This document shows positions 9,648 to 19,828 of a stretch of DNA of 64,000 nucleotides, piece after piece; position 1 is the first letter of the stretch, and each line of letters opens with the position of its first letter. The position numbers and the translations under genes were made by a program. The DNA is from Cytobacillus gottheilii (GTDB taxonomy: Bacteria > Bacillota > Bacilli > Bacillales > Cytobacillaceae), in the NCBI RefSeq assembly GCF_900166665.1, contig NZ_LT800494.1, forward strand, positions 1,384,353 through 1,448,352, written 5' to 3'. The notes under the pieces are model-generated. The model searched no databases, was not told the DNA's origin, and worked only from the letters and a program-made list of their open reading frames with translations.

Positions 9648-10916
9648 ATGACGACTTTGAGTGATAGAGTTTCAGAAATCGTCGATGGAAAGCGTGTCAT
9701 TGTGAAAAAGCCAGAGCTTCTTGCGCCAGCAGGAAATCTGGAAAAACTAAAAATCGCTGTGCATTATGGAGCAGATGCTGTTTTTATTGGCGGTCAGGAA
9801 TATGGCCTTCGTTCAAATGCAGGCAACTTTACGTTTGAGGAAATGAAAGAGGGCGTTGAATTTGCCCGCAAGTATGGTGCGAAAATATATGTAACAACCA
9901 ATATTTTTGCACATAATGAAAATATTGATGGTCTTGAAGACTATTTAAAAGGATTACAAGAAGCTGGAGTGGCAGGCATTATTGTTGCAGATCCGCTTAT
10001 TATCGAAACATGCCGCCGTGTAGCGCCGGATGTTGAGGTGCATTTAAGCACGCAGCAGTCACTGTCTAACTGGAGAGCCGTACAATTTTGGAAAGAAGAA
10101 GGCTTAGAGCGTGTCGTGCTTGCCCGTGAAACAAGTGCAGAGGACATTCAGGAAATGAAGGAAAAGGTTGATATTGAAATTGAAACCTTTATTCATGGTG
10201 CGATGTGTATTGCTTATTCTGGACGCTGTACGCTGAGCAATCATATGACAGCACGTGATTCCAACCGCGGCGGATGCTGTCAGTCTTGCCGCTGGGATTA
10301 TGATTTATATCAGCTCGAGGATGAAAAAGAGGTTCCGCTTTTCACTGAGGTAGATGCACCATTTGCAATGAGTCCTAAGGATTTGAAGCTGATTGAATCG
10401 ATTCCGCGCATGATTGAAATGGGCATTGACAGCTTAAAAATTGAAGGCAGAATGAAGTCTATTCACTATATTGCGACAGTTGTCAGCATATACCGCAAAG
10501 TGATTGACGCTTACTGTGCAGACCCAGAAAATTTTGTGATTCGGCCGGAATGGCTTAAAGAGCTTGATAAATGTGCGAACAGAGAGACAGCTCCAGCCTT
10601 TTTTGAGGGCGTGCCTGGGGTTCAGGAGCAAATGTTTGGCAACCATAGTAAGAAAACGAACTTTGATTTTGCCGGCCTTGTTCTTGACTATAATGAAGAA
10701 ACACAAGTGGTTACACTGCAGCAGCGTAACTTCTTTAAACCGGGTGAAGAGGTTGAATTCTTTGGTCCGGAAATTGAAAACTTCAAGGTTGTTGTGGATA
10801 AAATTTGGGACGAAAAAGGAAATGAATTGGATGCAGCTCGTCATCCATTACAAATTGTACATTTCAAAGTGGATCAGCCCGTTTACCCGAATAACATGAT
10901 GCGGAAGGAGATTTAA
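9648..10916 (+). CDS. yrrO: U32 family protein YrrO (TrhP2-type, tRNA hydroxylation)
   Basis: This 422-residue U32 family protein is the longer partner of yrrN. It carries the U32 signature ADAVFIGGQEYGLRS near residue 44 and the cysteine cluster GRCTLSNHM...GGCCQSCRW near residues 190-220. In this family that cluster is associated with a metal or iron-sulfur centre. A C-terminal beta-rich domain starts near residue 340. A role in tRNA wobble uridine hydroxylation is taken from the B. subtilis orthologue. An AGAAGGAGG ribosome binding site precedes the ATG. Three bases separate it from udk. Confidence 0.94.
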   Translation: MTTLSDRVSEIVDGKRVIVKKPELLAPAGNLEKLKIAVHYGADAVFIGGQEYGLRSNAGNFTFEEMKEGVEFARKYGAKIYVTTNIFAHNENIDGLEDYLKGLQEAGVAGIIVADPLIIETCRRVAPDVEVHLSTQQSLSNWRAVQFWKEEGLERVVLARETSAEDIQEMKEKVDIEIETFIHGAMCIAYSGRCTLSNHMTARDSNRGGCCQSCRWDYDLYQLEDEKEVPLFTEVDAPFAMSPKDLKLIESIPRMIEMGIDSLKIEGRMKSIHYIATVVSIYRKVIDAYCADPENFVIRPEWLKELDKCANRETAPAFFEGVPGVQEQMFGNHSKKTNFDFAGLVLDYNEETQVVTLQQRNFFKPGEEVEFFGPEIENFKVVVDKIWDEKGNELDAARHPLQIVHFKVDQPVYPNNMMRKEI

Positions 10917-10919
10917 CCA

Positions 10920-11555
10920 ATGAATCGCAAACCAGTTGTTATCGGTGTAGCGGGGGGCTCCGGCTCTGGAAAGACAAGCGTTACAAAATCTATCTATGAA
11001 AGCTTTAAAGGGCATTCAATTTTATTGCTTGAACAAGATTACTATTATAAAGATCAGGGGCACCTTCCCTTTGAGGAACGCTTAAAAACGAATTATGATC
11101 ATCCTCTTGCATTTGATAATGATCTGCTTATCGAACATATTCAAAAATTGCTTAATCATGAGGAGATCGCTAAACCGGTCTATGATTATGCGATGCATAC
11201 AAGATCAGATGAATTTATCATGGTTGAACCGAAGGATGTTATTATTCTAGAAGGTATTTTAGTTTTAGAGGACGAACGCCTACGTAATCTCATGGATATC
11301 AAGCTTTTTGTTGATACAGATGCAGATTTGCGCATAATTCGCCGTTTGTTTAGAGACATTAAAGAGCGTGGACGTTCAATGGACTCTGTTATTGAACAAT
11401 ATGTGAATGTTGTGCGCCCAATGCATAATCAATTTATTGAGCCTACGAAGAGATATGCCGATGTGATTATCCCTGAGGGTGGTCATAATCATGTGGCGAT
11501 TGACTTAATGGTCACAAAAATCAAAACAATTCTTGAACAAAAGTCTATTTTATGA
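10920..11555 (+). CDS. udk: uridine kinase
   Basis: The enzyme phosphorylates uridine and cytidine with ATP or GTP in pyrimidine salvage. At 211 residues it has the normal length. The P-loop [12 protein letters not shown] lies at residues 8-19, and the phosphoribulokinase/uridine kinase core includes EQDYYYKD near residue 38 and YDYAMHTR near residue 82. GGAGATTTAACC precedes the ATG, so it is probably translated from the yrrO transcript. The order yrrO-udk-greA is conserved in Bacillaceae. Confidence 0.97.
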   Translation: MNRKPVVIGVAGGSGSGKTSVTKSIYESFKGHSILLLEQDYYYKDQGHLPFEERLKTNYDHPLAFDNDLLIEHIQKLLNHEEIAKPVYDYAMHTRSDEFIMVEPKDVIILEGILVLEDERLRNLMDIKLFVDTDADLRIIRRLFRDIKERGRSMDSVIEQYVNVVRPMHNQFIEPTKRYADVIIPEGGHNHVAIDLMVTKIKTILEQKSIL

Positions 11556-11599
11556 AACAATAGCATAGAAAATGTAAGGAACATATTTTCTTAAAAGGA

Positions 11600-11666
11600 T
11601 TGACACATCGTGTTAATGCTTTATAATGGATGAAATAATGCGCGCCCTTTTTAAAAGGACGCGCTC
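11600..11666 (+). promoter_or_regulatory. greA promoter and leader hairpin
   Basis: TTGACA at 11600-11605 and TATAAT at 11622-11627 are perfect hexamers 16 bp apart. The transcript would start near 11634 and immediately form the hairpin GCGCGCCCTTTTT / AAAAGGACGCGC (about 11640-11665). A further 90 nt of leader precedes the greA ribosome binding site. The hairpin is not followed by a T run, so it looks like a leader structure and not a terminator. Confidence 0.75.
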
Positions 11667-11755
11667 CTGTGCATTTTAACTAAAATGTGAACAGTGTACA
11701 TACATTTTGACACAAATGCCCCTTTGGGTGTGTGAATACAGAAGGAGTGAAGATC

Positions 11756-12232
11756 TTGGCTACAGAAAAAGTATTTCCAATGACACAAGCTGGAAAAGAA
11801 AAGCTTGAACAAGAATTAGAACAATTAAAATCAGTAAAGCGTAAAGAAGTAGTTGAAAGAATTAAGATTGCCCGCAGTTTCGGTGATCTATCAGAAAACT
11901 CTGAGTATGATTCTGCAAAAGAGGAGCAAGCATTTGTTGAAGGCAGAATCACAACGCTTGAAAATATGATCCGTAATGCGAAAATAATTGAAGAAGAAGA
12001 TATGAGCACAGATGGCGTTTCTTTAGGCCGTTCCGTTACATTCATTGAACTTCCAGATGGTGATGAAGAAACATACACAATCGTGGGAAGCGCTGAAGCT
12101 GATCCTTTCGATGGGAAAATCTCAAACGATTCTCCAATCGCGAAAAGCTTACTTGGACGCAAAGTTGGAGACGAAGTAACCGTTCAAACACCAGGCGGTG
12201 ACATGAACGTCCGCATCGTTACCATTAAGTAA
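11756..12232 (+). CDS. greA: transcription elongation factor GreA
   Basis: GreA rescues backtracked RNA polymerase by stimulating transcript cleavage. From the TTG at 11756, preceded by AGAAGGAGTG, the protein has 158 residues as in B. subtilis. The N-terminal coiled coil (about residues 10-75) bears the acidic tip motif [10 protein letters not shown], and the C-terminal FKBP-like domain ends in VRIVTIK. An ATG 24 bases upstream is in frame but has no ribosome binding site. It has its own promoter and a strong terminator that overlaps the start signals of the following gene. Confidence 0.97.
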   Translation: MATEKVFPMTQAGKEKLEQELEQLKSVKRKEVVERIKIARSFGDLSENSEYDSAKEEQAFVEGRITTLENMIRNAKIIEEEDMSTDGVSLGRSVTFIELPDGDEETYTIVGSAEADPFDGKISNDSPIAKSLLGRKVGDEVTVQTPGGDMNVRIVTIK

Positions 12233-12270
12233 GCGGTTTTATTTTATTTTAATAAGTTTGAAAAAACAAA

Positions 12271-12300
12271 ACCTCGTCAAAACTTTTGACGAGGTGTTTT
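12271..12300 (+). terminator. greA terminator overlapping the pbpI ribosome binding site
   Basis: CCTCGTCAAAA (12272-12282) and TTTTGACGAGG (12284-12294) form a perfect inverted repeat followed by TGTTTTTT. The GAGGTG in the right arm is also the only plausible ribosome binding site for the ATG at 12303. Confidence 0.88.
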
Positions 12301-12302
12301 TT

Positions 12303-14069
12303 ATGTGGAGAAAAAGAGCTGTATTTATATTAGCTGCTTGTATAGTCCTGCTGTCTGTTTTGTTAGGAAGACTCGCACAGATCCAGTTGCTTCAAACTGA
12401 AAATTTTACAGAGAATGGAATCAATTTATTAGAGGCCAGTGTGCAGCAGAGATCACAAGAAATGATTCTGGATACCGGCAGAGGCAATTTTGTAGATCGT
12501 CATGGAGACCCGCTTACACATACATACAAACCAGTACTCATACTATTTCCTTTTTTAGCAAACATGGATTGGAATGTGAAGCAGGTTTCTGATATAACAG
12601 GAGCGTCTGAATATGCATTAAGATATGCGGTTGAACAGGCAAAGGAGCCAATTGCTTTTGGGAGTCCCAAGCCACTGGAGCTGACAAGTGTGCAAATGCA
12701 GCAAATCAACGAGCTGCAAATTCCAGGCGTTTTTGCGGTAGATAAGAAATATCATCTTCTGGATAATCCCGCTGAACAATTAATTGGCATTACCAGTATG
12801 AACAAAGAGGTTGTTCAGCAGCGATATCCTGACAAGCAGCTTTCTGAAGATACGATGGTTGGTGTAACCGGAATGGAGAAAAGCTTCGATGAGTTTCTGC
12901 TCCCAGAGGGAAATTCTAAGCTCGTTTATCATGTGGATGCCATAGGAGGACCATTGTTTGGGATCGATGTTAAATACGTTGAACCTGCAAACCCTTACTA
13001 TCCGGTTAATATTCGGACGACACTTGATCATGATATTCAGGCTATAGCCGAAGAAGTTACAGACAAGCATGAAATACAGAGAGGCGGTTTAGTTTTAATC
13101 GATATTGAAACCAATTCTGTTCTTGCTTCAGTGTCACGGCCTTCTATTAATAAAAGTAACCCTTTTGAAGAAGAAACTGGGGGAACCGAAAATCTGATGG
13201 TGAAACAGCAAATTATGGGTTCTGTTTTTAAAACAGTTGTGGCTGCAGCAGCGATTGATTACCAACTGGCAGACTCCAGCCGCCTGTTTGATTGCAGCAA
13301 AACGATTACAGGAGAGCCTGATATGAATTATGATCATGGCATGCTGAATTTTAATGATAGTTTTGCGAGAAGCTGTAATATTACATTTGCCACACTAGCA
13401 AAAGAATTAAAAGAAATTGATCCGCATATATTGGAAGAGTATGCCGAAAAACTTTCTCTGACAGGCGGCGTTGGCTGGCATGGAGATATCTATCATTTTG
13501 AAGATTTTCATCAGCTGCAGGATGAAGATGAAGGCAGAGTGTTTTTATCAGATGATGCGAGAAAAGACAGTAATTTCGTCGGCTTAACAGGGATTGGTCA
13601 GCATGAGGTCCGCGCAACACCGCTTGCGGTTGCAAATATGATGGCAGCGATAGCGAGGGGCGGAAAAAAAGAAATGGTGCGAGTTGCTTCCGGAGTGGAA
13701 TATAAAAATCATACGTCTCTGCTTGAATTTAAGGAGAAACCAATTGCTGGTGACAATCTCTCACCTTATACCGCAATCAATATGCAAAAGCTGCTTAGGG
13801 AGGTTGTGCTAGATGAAGAAGGAACAGGCAGATGGTTTCAAAACTTGCCATATGCTGTAGCTGGAAAATCGGGGACTGCTCAAACAGGTGCAATGTCAGG
13901 TGAAGTTGAGCTCCATAATAAATGGTTTGCGGGATATTTTCCATATGATCAGCCGAAATATGCTCTGGTAACAGTTAACTTGGATGTGCCTGCTGACTCA
14001 GGAGGGGTAAATCCGCTATTTGCTGAAATGGTGGAAAAGCTGTATGAATACGATCAGGAGAGCAGCTAA
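12303..14069 (+). CDS. pbpI: class B penicillin-binding protein, PbpI (YrrR) type
   Basis: This D,D-transpeptidase cross-links peptidoglycan. The 588-residue protein has an N-terminal membrane anchor (residues 5-22), a PBP dimerisation domain, then a transpeptidase domain. The catalytic SVFK is at residues 307-310, the SCN motif at 357-359 and the KSGT box at 522-525. The position between greA and yrrS matches B. subtilis pbpI. The ATG at 12303 is chosen because GAGGTG lies 8 bases upstream. A TTG at 12258 would start inside the greA terminator without a ribosome binding site. Its translation signal is locked in the greA terminator stem, suggesting it is either uncoupled from greA or expressed weakly. 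Confidence 0.93.
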   Translation: MWRKRAVFILAACIVLLSVLLGRLAQIQLLQTENFTENGINLLEASVQQRSQEMILDTGRGNFVDRHGDPLTHTYKPVLILFPFLANMDWNVKQVSDITGASEYALRYAVEQAKEPIAFGSPKPLELTSVQMQQINELQIPGVFAVDKKYHLLDNPAEQLIGITSMNKEVVQQRYPDKQLSEDTMVGVTGMEKSFDEFLLPEGNSKLVYHVDAIGGPLFGIDVKYVEPANPYYPVNIRTTLDHDIQAIAEEVTDKHEIQRGGLVLIDIETNSVLASVSRPSINKSNPFEEETGGTENLMVKQQIMGSVFKTVVAAAAIDYQLADSSRLFDCSKTITGEPDMNYDHGMLNFNDSFARSCNITFATLAKELKEIDPHILEEYAEKLSLTGGVGWHGDIYHFEDFHQLQDEDEGRVFLSDDARKDSNFVGLTGIGQHEVRATPLAVANMMAAIARGGKKEMVRVASGVEYKNHTSLLEFKEKPIAGDNLSPYTAINMQKLLREVVLDEEGTGRWFQNLPYAVAGKSGTAQTGAMSGEVELHNKWFAGYFPYDQPKYALVTVNLDVPADSGGVNPLFAEMVEKLYEYDQESS

Positions 14070-14269
14070 TTTGAAAAAATGAAACTTTTGGACTGCCTTT
14101 TCCGTCATATATAAGTGCAGGAGAAGATTATAACTGGTGCAAATAGCCTGTGAAGTAGGAACCTTTTTGTTTTTGCTATAAACATGATAGAATGGTTTTC
14201 AGCACTTTAGGGTGCGGTCTTAGCATCAGTAAGAACTGCTAATAGAATGTCTTTTGGGAGGAGAACACG

Positions 14270-14956
14270 ATGAAAGGCAATCACGAGGAATATTCCAGAT
14301 ACGGAAAACGATCAAAGCGTAAAAAAACCAATATTATTTTAAATAGTTTAATTGCAGTAGTGCTATTGCTTATCATCATTGTTTCCTATGCCGTTTTTTC
14401 AGGAAATGACAAGGATAATCAGGCAGCAAACGGGGCGGAAAATGAAGAACAGACAACAGAAACCAATGAAAATGAACCTGCGGACACCACAGAGAAGGTA
14501 ACGGAACCATCTGACACTGAAGATGAAGAGACTCCAGAAGATCAGGAAACGTCTGGAAGTGAAAACGAAGAAAATGAAGAAGAAACTACTGATGAAGTAG
14601 CGCCAGCTGATTCCAGTCAGGAAGTGGTTACAGAGGGCAGTGAAGATTCCAATATCATTCGCACCATCGAAAATCCAGCGTGGCAGCCAGTAGGCACTGT
14701 GCAGACGGAGCACCCGGGTGCGGTTTATGACTCAAGTTCAGTGGACTGGCAGGAAAGCGTGAAAGCGATCACCTATGCGACGGGTTTAGCTGAAGAAAAT
14801 ATGACCATTATGTTCCTAGGCAATAACGGCGTCAATAAATCGGTAGCAACCGTTCGCTCGAAAGACCAAACTGAAAACTATCGTGTATATATTGATTGGA
14901 TTGACGGAGAAGGCTGGAAGCCGGTGAAGGTGGAAGAGCTGCGGGAGATTCAATAA
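14270..14956 (+). CDS. yrrS: YrrS family membrane-anchored protein (DUF1510)
   Basis: The 228-residue protein has one membrane segment at about residues 23-43, a long Glu/Thr-rich linker (about 45-125) of low complexity, and a folded C-terminal domain of about 100 residues (DUF1510). That domain contains NPAWQPVGTVQTEHP and ends with GEGWKPVKVEELREI. It is expected to lie outside the cell with the acidic linker spanning the wall. Function is unknown, but it accompanies pbpI in Bacillaceae, suggesting a cell-wall role. A GGGAGGAG site precedes the ATG, and a terminator follows at 14968. Confidence 0.93.
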   Translation: MKGNHEEYSRYGKRSKRKKTNIILNSLIAVVLLLIIIVSYAVFSGNDKDNQAANGAENEEQTTETNENEPADTTEKVTEPSDTEDEETPEDQETSGSENEENEEETTDEVAPADSSQEVVTEGSEDSNIIRTIENPAWQPVGTVQTEHPGAVYDSSSVDWQESVKAITYATGLAEENMTIMFLGNNGVNKSVATVRSKDQTENYRVYIDWIDGEGWKPVKVEELREIQ

Positions 14957-14967
14957 TGATAGAGAAT

Positions 14968-14990
14968 AGCCACTCATGTGAGTGGCTTTT
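14968..14990 (+). terminator. terminator after yrrS
   Basis: Arms AGCCACTCA and TGAGTGGCT are followed by TTTGCT, giving a short but stable hairpin. Confidence 0.8.
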
Positions 14991-14997
14991 GCTATTT

Positions 14998-15130
14998 AGG
15001 TGTAGCTCCAGTGACTAGCACCTCGTGGTGTCGAGGCTGAGCGAGCCACTTCCGCTTTTCTATATATCTTACTCCTGACGCCAGAGACTCGAGATGTCAC
15101 CCCTGAGTGAACGCCTTCCACACTTTTCTT
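14998..15130. repeat. decayed family B repeat fragments
   Basis: Two short pieces (about 14998-15060 and 15066-15130) keep the GTGTAGCTCCAGTGACTAG, CGAGG and CTTCCGCTTTTC / CACTTTTCTTG landmarks of the family B elements at 7445-7698 but lack the middle. They abut the 3' end of yrzA. Confidence 0.55.
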
Positions 15131-15131
15131 G

Positions 15132-15335
15132 CTACTTTGCCTTAAAATGCACAACCGCCGTAAAAAAAGTTTTCCCTTTCTCATCCACATGCATCTGATG
15201 GCCAACATGGTGAACGCGCAGCATTAAAGGTTTATTTTCCTCGATTTGGGCGTTGATTTTTGCCTCCAGTGTTTTTAGGTCGACGGCTTCGAAAAATTCC
15301 ACTTTATCTTCAATATAGTCAAAATGAATATTCAT
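15132..15335 (-). CDS. yrzA: YrzA family protein (DUF2536)
   Basis: A 67-residue cytosolic protein with the DUF2536 pattern (FDYIEDKVEFFEA at the N terminus, HHVGHQMHVDE and FFTAVVHFKAK at the C terminus). It is encoded opposite to its neighbours, as in B. subtilis where yrzA lies beside yrrT. A GAGAGGAT site precedes the ATG on the minus strand. Function is unknown. Confidence 0.88.
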   Translation of the reverse strand: MNIHFDYIEDKVEFFEAVDLKTLEAKINAQIEENKPLMLRVHHVGHQMHVDEKGKTFFTAVVHFKAK

Positions 15336-15468
15336 GTGTTTAAGATCCTCTCTGTTATGATGTTATGCTTATTTTATAACAATAAAAATTTCTTGAAAAG
15401 AAGGGTTGATAATTGAAAGTTGCCACTTCTTGTGGTACATTGGGAACAAGTTTTGTTTTAATTCATAG

Positions 15469-15490
15469 TATACTCATAGGAATTATAAGT
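15469..15490 (+). promoter_or_regulatory. possible yrrT promoter with CymR-like site
   Basis: TATACT at 15469-15474 could serve as a -10 box, and the adjoining CATAGGAATTATAAG resembles the conserved half of CymR operators known from the B. subtilis yrrT operon. The -35 box is not convincing. CymR control is inferred from the orthologous operon. Confidence 0.4.
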
Positions 15491-15510
15491 TTATGGAGAG
15501 TGAGTACAAA

Positions 15511-16149
15511 ATGGGAAAAGAATTTCTGGAGCTTTTTGAAAATTGGGCAGATAGTTATGATGATACCGTTACAGGGCATGATATTGAATATAAAGAAGTC
15601 TTTAAGCATTATGATCATTTATTGGAGGAAGTGGCGAAACGCTCTTTTGGAAGGGTGTTGGAATTTGGTCCGGGCACAGGGAATCTGACTAGGAAGCTAT
15701 TAGACAATGGCTTAACTGTTACGGGGATCGAGCCTTCTCCCGCGATGAGAAAAGTAGCACAAACCAAGCTAGCCGGTGAAGCTGAAATTCTCGATGGCGA
15801 TTTCCTGCACTTTGCGATCAAAGGACAGGTGGACACGATTGTCAGCAGTTATGCTTTTCATCATCTGACAGATGAAGAGAAAGGTTATGCCATTAGCAAT
15901 TATGGAAAACTTCTTCCCTCTGGTGGTAAAATAGTGTTTGCGGACACAATGTATGAAACTAAGGACGCATATGAGGAAGCAATTGCTTCTGCACAGGAAA
16001 ACGGCTTCCATAATTTAGCTGAAGACTTGCAAAGGGAATATTACACAACCATCCCTGTTTTAAAAGCCTTCATGGAACAAAACAACTTTACATTAACATT
16101 TTCTCGTGTAAATGATTTTGTCTGGATTATGGAAGGAGTTAAAAAATAA
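15511..16149 (+). CDS. yrrT: class I SAM methyltransferase YrrT
   Basis: A 212-residue methyltransferase of the YrrT family with the SAM-binding motif [13 protein letters not shown] near residue 49 and the acidic [10 protein letters not shown] near residue 72. The substrate is not established, but the gene always leads the methionine-to-cysteine operon. It may generate S-adenosylhomocysteine, feeding MtnN. The ATG at 15511 is favoured because GGAGAGTGAG lies just upstream. The ATG at 15493 overlaps that site. It is 19 bases from mtnN. Confidence 0.94.
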   Translation: MGKEFLELFENWADSYDDTVTGHDIEYKEVFKHYDHLLEEVAKRSFGRVLEFGPGTGNLTRKLLDNGLTVTGIEPSPAMRKVAQTKLAGEAEILDGDFLHFAIKGQVDTIVSSYAFHHLTDEEKGYAISNYGKLLPSGGKIVFADTMYETKDAYEEAIASAQENGFHNLAEDLQREYYTTIPVLKAFMEQNNFTLTFSRVNDFVWIMEGVKK

Positions 16150-16168
16150 GGAAGAGGTAATTAAAACA

Positions 16169-16873
16169 ATGAAAATCGCAATTATCGGAGCAATGGAAGA
16201 AGAAGTAACAATTCTAAGAGACAAAATAACGAATCAATCAGTCGAAACAATTGCAGGCTGTGAATATACAACAGGTGAGATGGATGGAGCAGACGTGATC
16301 CTGCTTCGTTCAGGTATTGGGAAAGTGAATGCAGCAATGTCTACAACCGTGTTATTGGATCGCTTCAAGCCGGATTATGTGATCAATACAGGTTCTGCTG
16401 GCGGATTAAACCCAGAACTGAATGTCGGCGATGTCGTGATCTCTTCAGAAGTAAGACACCATGATGTGGATGTAACAGCATTTGGATATGAATATGGTCA
16501 GGTGCCACAGCTGCCTGCCGCTTTTACAGCAAATGAAAAGCTTGTGAAAATTGCAGAGGAATGTGCAAAGGAATCAGGCGACATTCAGGTAGTGCGCGGC
16601 TTAATCGCAACAGGAGATTCGTTTATGAGCGACCCTGTCCGTGTAGAGGCAGTGAGAGAAAAGTTTGAAGATCTGCAGGCAGTTGAAATGGAAGCAGCTG
16701 CAATTGCACAGGTTTGTCATCAATTTAACATTCCATTTGTCGTGATTCGATCTCTATCCGATATCGCCGGCAAGGAATCTGATATTTCATTTGACAAGTT
16801 TCTTGAAACAGCAGCATTGCATTCAGCAAACTTAGTCATGAGCATCACTTCTTCCATTAAAAATAATGGCTAA
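16169..16873 (+). CDS. mtnN: 5'-methylthioadenosine/S-adenosylhomocysteine nucleosidase
   Basis: MtnN hydrolyses S-adenosylhomocysteine and methylthioadenosine, releasing adenine, and so recycles SAM products. From the ATG at 16169 (after GGAAGAGG) it is 234 residues, the usual length. The N-terminal [11 protein letters not shown], the phosphate/purine pocket NTGSAGGL, and the catalytic [11 protein letters not shown] and [10 protein letters not shown] motifs are visible. It lies between yrrT and mccA in the transsulfuration operon. Confidence 0.97.
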   Translation: MKIAIIGAMEEEVTILRDKITNQSVETIAGCEYTTGEMDGADVILLRSGIGKVNAAMSTTVLLDRFKPDYVINTGSAGGLNPELNVGDVVISSEVRHHDVDVTAFGYEYGQVPQLPAAFTANEKLVKIAEECAKESGDIQVVRGLIATGDSFMSDPVRVEAVREKFEDLQAVEMEAAAIAQVCHQFNIPFVVIRSLSDIAGKESDISFDKFLETAALHSANLVMSITSSIKNNG

Positions 16874-16891
16874 ATAAAGGAATTGATTGGC

Positions 16892-17815
16892 TTGAACGTA
16901 TATAAAAACATTCATGAATTAATCGGCCATACTCCTATCGTTGAAATTACTCAGTTCGAGCTTCCAAAGGCTGTCCGCCTTTTTGCGAAGCTCGAATTTA
17001 TGAATCCGGGCGGCAGTGTGAAAGACCGCCTTGGCCAGGAGCTTTTACATGCGGCTTTTGCCAGCGGAGAGCTGAAGGAAGGCGGCACTGTGATTGAACC
17101 GACAGCCGGCAACACGGGCATTGGTTTAGCGCTTGCTGCCATCAAACATGAAGTAAAGGTTATCGTCTGCATGCCCGAGAAATTCAGTATCGAAAAGCAG
17201 GAAATCATGAACGCGCTTGGAGCGGAAATTATCCATACGCCAACAAGCGAAGGAATGGCTGGTGCCATCAAAAAAGCGAAGGAATTATTAAAAGAAATTC
17301 CTGGCTCTTACTGCCCGCAGCAATTCGCGAATCCGGCCAATCCAGACACCTACTACAAAACACTTGGACCTGAACTCTATAAGCAGATGGACGGCCAGTT
17401 GGATATTTTCGTCGCAGGTGCAGGAACCGGCGGCACATTCATGGGAACAGCCCGCTATTTAAAAGAGCAAAATCAAGAGATCAAAACTGTGATTGTGGAA
17501 CCGGAAGGCTCTATTTTAAATGGAGGAGAATCTGGTCCCCACAAAACAGAAGGAATTGGCATGGAGTTTTTGCCGGACTATATGGATCCCGCTTATTTTA
17601 ACGAGATTCATACCATTCTGGATATGGATGCGTTCGCCCGAGTAAAAGAGCTGGCACAAAAGGAAGGTTTACTGGTTGGGAGTTCTTCAGGAGCCGCTTT
17701 TCATGCTGCCCTGGAGGAAGCGAAAAAGGCACCGGAAGGAACCAATATACTGGTTATTTTCCCGGATGCCAGTGAACGATACTTAAGTAAAAAGATTTTC
17801 GATGGAGGGATTTAA
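16892..17815 (+). CDS. mccA: O-acetylserine-dependent cystathionine beta-synthase MccA
   Basis: This PLP enzyme joins homocysteine to O-acetylserine to make cystathionine, the first step of methionine-to-cysteine conversion. From the TTG at 16892 (AAAGGA about 10 bases upstream) it is 307 residues, as in B. subtilis MccA. A TTG at 16883 is too close to the ribosome binding site. The PLP lysine lies in NPGGSVKDRLG, the substrate loop in EPTAGNTGIGLA and the PLP phosphate cup in AGTGGTF. It abuts mccB with no gap. Confidence 0.95.
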   Translation: MNVYKNIHELIGHTPIVEITQFELPKAVRLFAKLEFMNPGGSVKDRLGQELLHAAFASGELKEGGTVIEPTAGNTGIGLALAAIKHEVKVIVCMPEKFSIEKQEIMNALGAEIIHTPTSEGMAGAIKKAKELLKEIPGSYCPQQFANPANPDTYYKTLGPELYKQMDGQLDIFVAGAGTGGTFMGTARYLKEQNQEIKTVIVEPEGSILNGGESGPHKTEGIGMEFLPDYMDPAYFNEIHTILDMDAFARVKELAQKEGLLVGSSSGAAFHAALEEAKKAPEGTNILVIFPDASERYLSKKIFDGGI

Positions 17816-18952
<1,137 letters not shown>

Positions 18953-18965
18953 TTTTGATGCTTGA

Positions 18966-18992
18966 GACTCTCCTTAGCGGGGAGTCTTTTTT
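18966..18992 (+). terminator. terminator of the yrrT-mccB operon
   Basis: GACTCTCC and GGGGAGTC arms are followed by seven T. Confidence 0.9.
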
Positions 18993-19124
18993 TAGCAGAA
19001 AGAGCGGGTGCAGCAACGCACCAGTCTTATTTACATAATTTACATATACTCTCACCCTGTCAGGCATGTTACAGTAGATTTATAGTTTTTAAGAGAGAGA
19101 CATACACATCAACGGGGTGATGAG

Positions 19125-19382
19125 ATGAAACAAAATGCAAAAGGTTTATATGAAAAAATGCTAGATTTCAAACGATTTGCGATCTCCCTTCTGGCTGTAG
19201 GCTCGTTTTTTTATTTAGGAATGATTTTGCCAACGGAACAAGCGCTGGCTGATTCACATATTATGACAGCAGCATCTGTCTTCTTTTTAGCAGGAGCGAT
19301 CTTCTTTTTTGTGCGCTCACGTAAATGCCGTTCTTTACTTGCAGAAACTGAAGGCGGAGACGAATATTTGATGAAGAAATAG
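19125..19382 (+). CDS. yrhC: YrhC family small membrane protein
   Basis: The 85-residue protein has two predicted membrane segments (about residues 23-42 and 51-68) and a conserved FKRFAISLLAVGSFFYLG stretch of the YrhC family. It follows mccB as in B. subtilis, but a terminator separates them here and a GGGGTGATG ribosome binding site precedes the ATG. Function is unknown. Confidence 0.88.
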   Translation: MKQNAKGLYEKMLDFKRFAISLLAVGSFFYLGMILPTEQALADSHIMTAASVFFLAGAIFFFVRSRKCRSLLAETEGGDEYLMKK

Positions 19383-19383
19383 A

Positions 19384-19407
19384 AACGCCGGAGAGGCGTT
19401 TTTTTGT
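19384..19407 (+). terminator. terminator after yrhC
   Basis: AACGCC and GGCGTT arms around GGAGA are followed by seven T. Confidence 0.85.
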
Positions 19408-19449
19408 GCGCTTTTTTTGGGGAGAGTGTTGTGTGTGATGTTTTGAGTT

Positions 19450-19561
19450 TGGCGAATAAAAGGTCGTTTACGGCGAATATATGAAAATAACGGCGAATAA
19501 AAATTTTTGAAGGCGAATATATCTGTTTAACGGCGAATAAATTTTCTGGACGGCGAATATC
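19450..19561. repeat. 20-bp spaced tandem repeat of GGCGAATA
   Basis: GGCGAATA occurs at 19451, 19472, 19492, 19512, 19532 and 19552, at a spacing of 20-21 bp. The next bases alternate between A-rich (AATAAA) and AATAT, so the true period may be 40 bp. The intervening bases are AT-rich and variable. No ORF runs through. This resembles a protein-binding array or a simple minisatellite. Confidence 0.8.
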
Positions 19562-19656
19562 TGATTTTTGAAACAGCTAATACATACGAAATGGTTGCTG
19601 CTTCTCGACCATTCAGTAGGCAAGTCAACATTTTTGCACAATTTTTCAAATTGTTG

Positions 19657-19685
19657 TTTACAAAATTGTTTTTTGTGGATATACT
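19657..19685 (+). promoter_or_regulatory. sigma-A promoter for the small-ORF cluster
   Basis: TTTACA at 19657-19662 and TATACT at 19680-19685 have the ideal 17-bp spacing. The start site would be near 19692, about 35 nt before the first small ORF. Confidence 0.75.
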
Positions 19686-19726
19686 TACCAATGTAAGTGA
19701 AGAAATCTAAAAGGAGGTCGAAGAAA

Positions 19727-19810
19727 ATGATGATGAAAAACGTTGTAATTGAACAATTGAATCAAACTTCATATGTAACGAATTCGACCGACTTGGACTG
19801 GATCGCTTAA
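19727..19810 (+). CDS. 27-residue peptide, possible leader peptide
   Basis: The ORF starts with three ATG codons behind a very strong AAGGAGGTCG ribosome binding site and ends with the residues DLDWIA. It has no membrane segment or signal peptide. Promoter, ribosome binding site, short frame and the following tandem terminators together suggest that it is expressed. It could act as a leader peptide controlling read-through into the yrzI genes, or be a free peptide. No family is recognised. Confidence 0.6.
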   Translation: MMMKNVVIEQLNQTSYVTNSTDLDWIA

Positions 19811-19828
19811 TTTAAATTTGTCTATCCA

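Noticed and set aside
11640-11666. Terminator at the start of the greA leader
   Set aside because: The stem is good but no T run follows, so it is listed as a leader hairpin.
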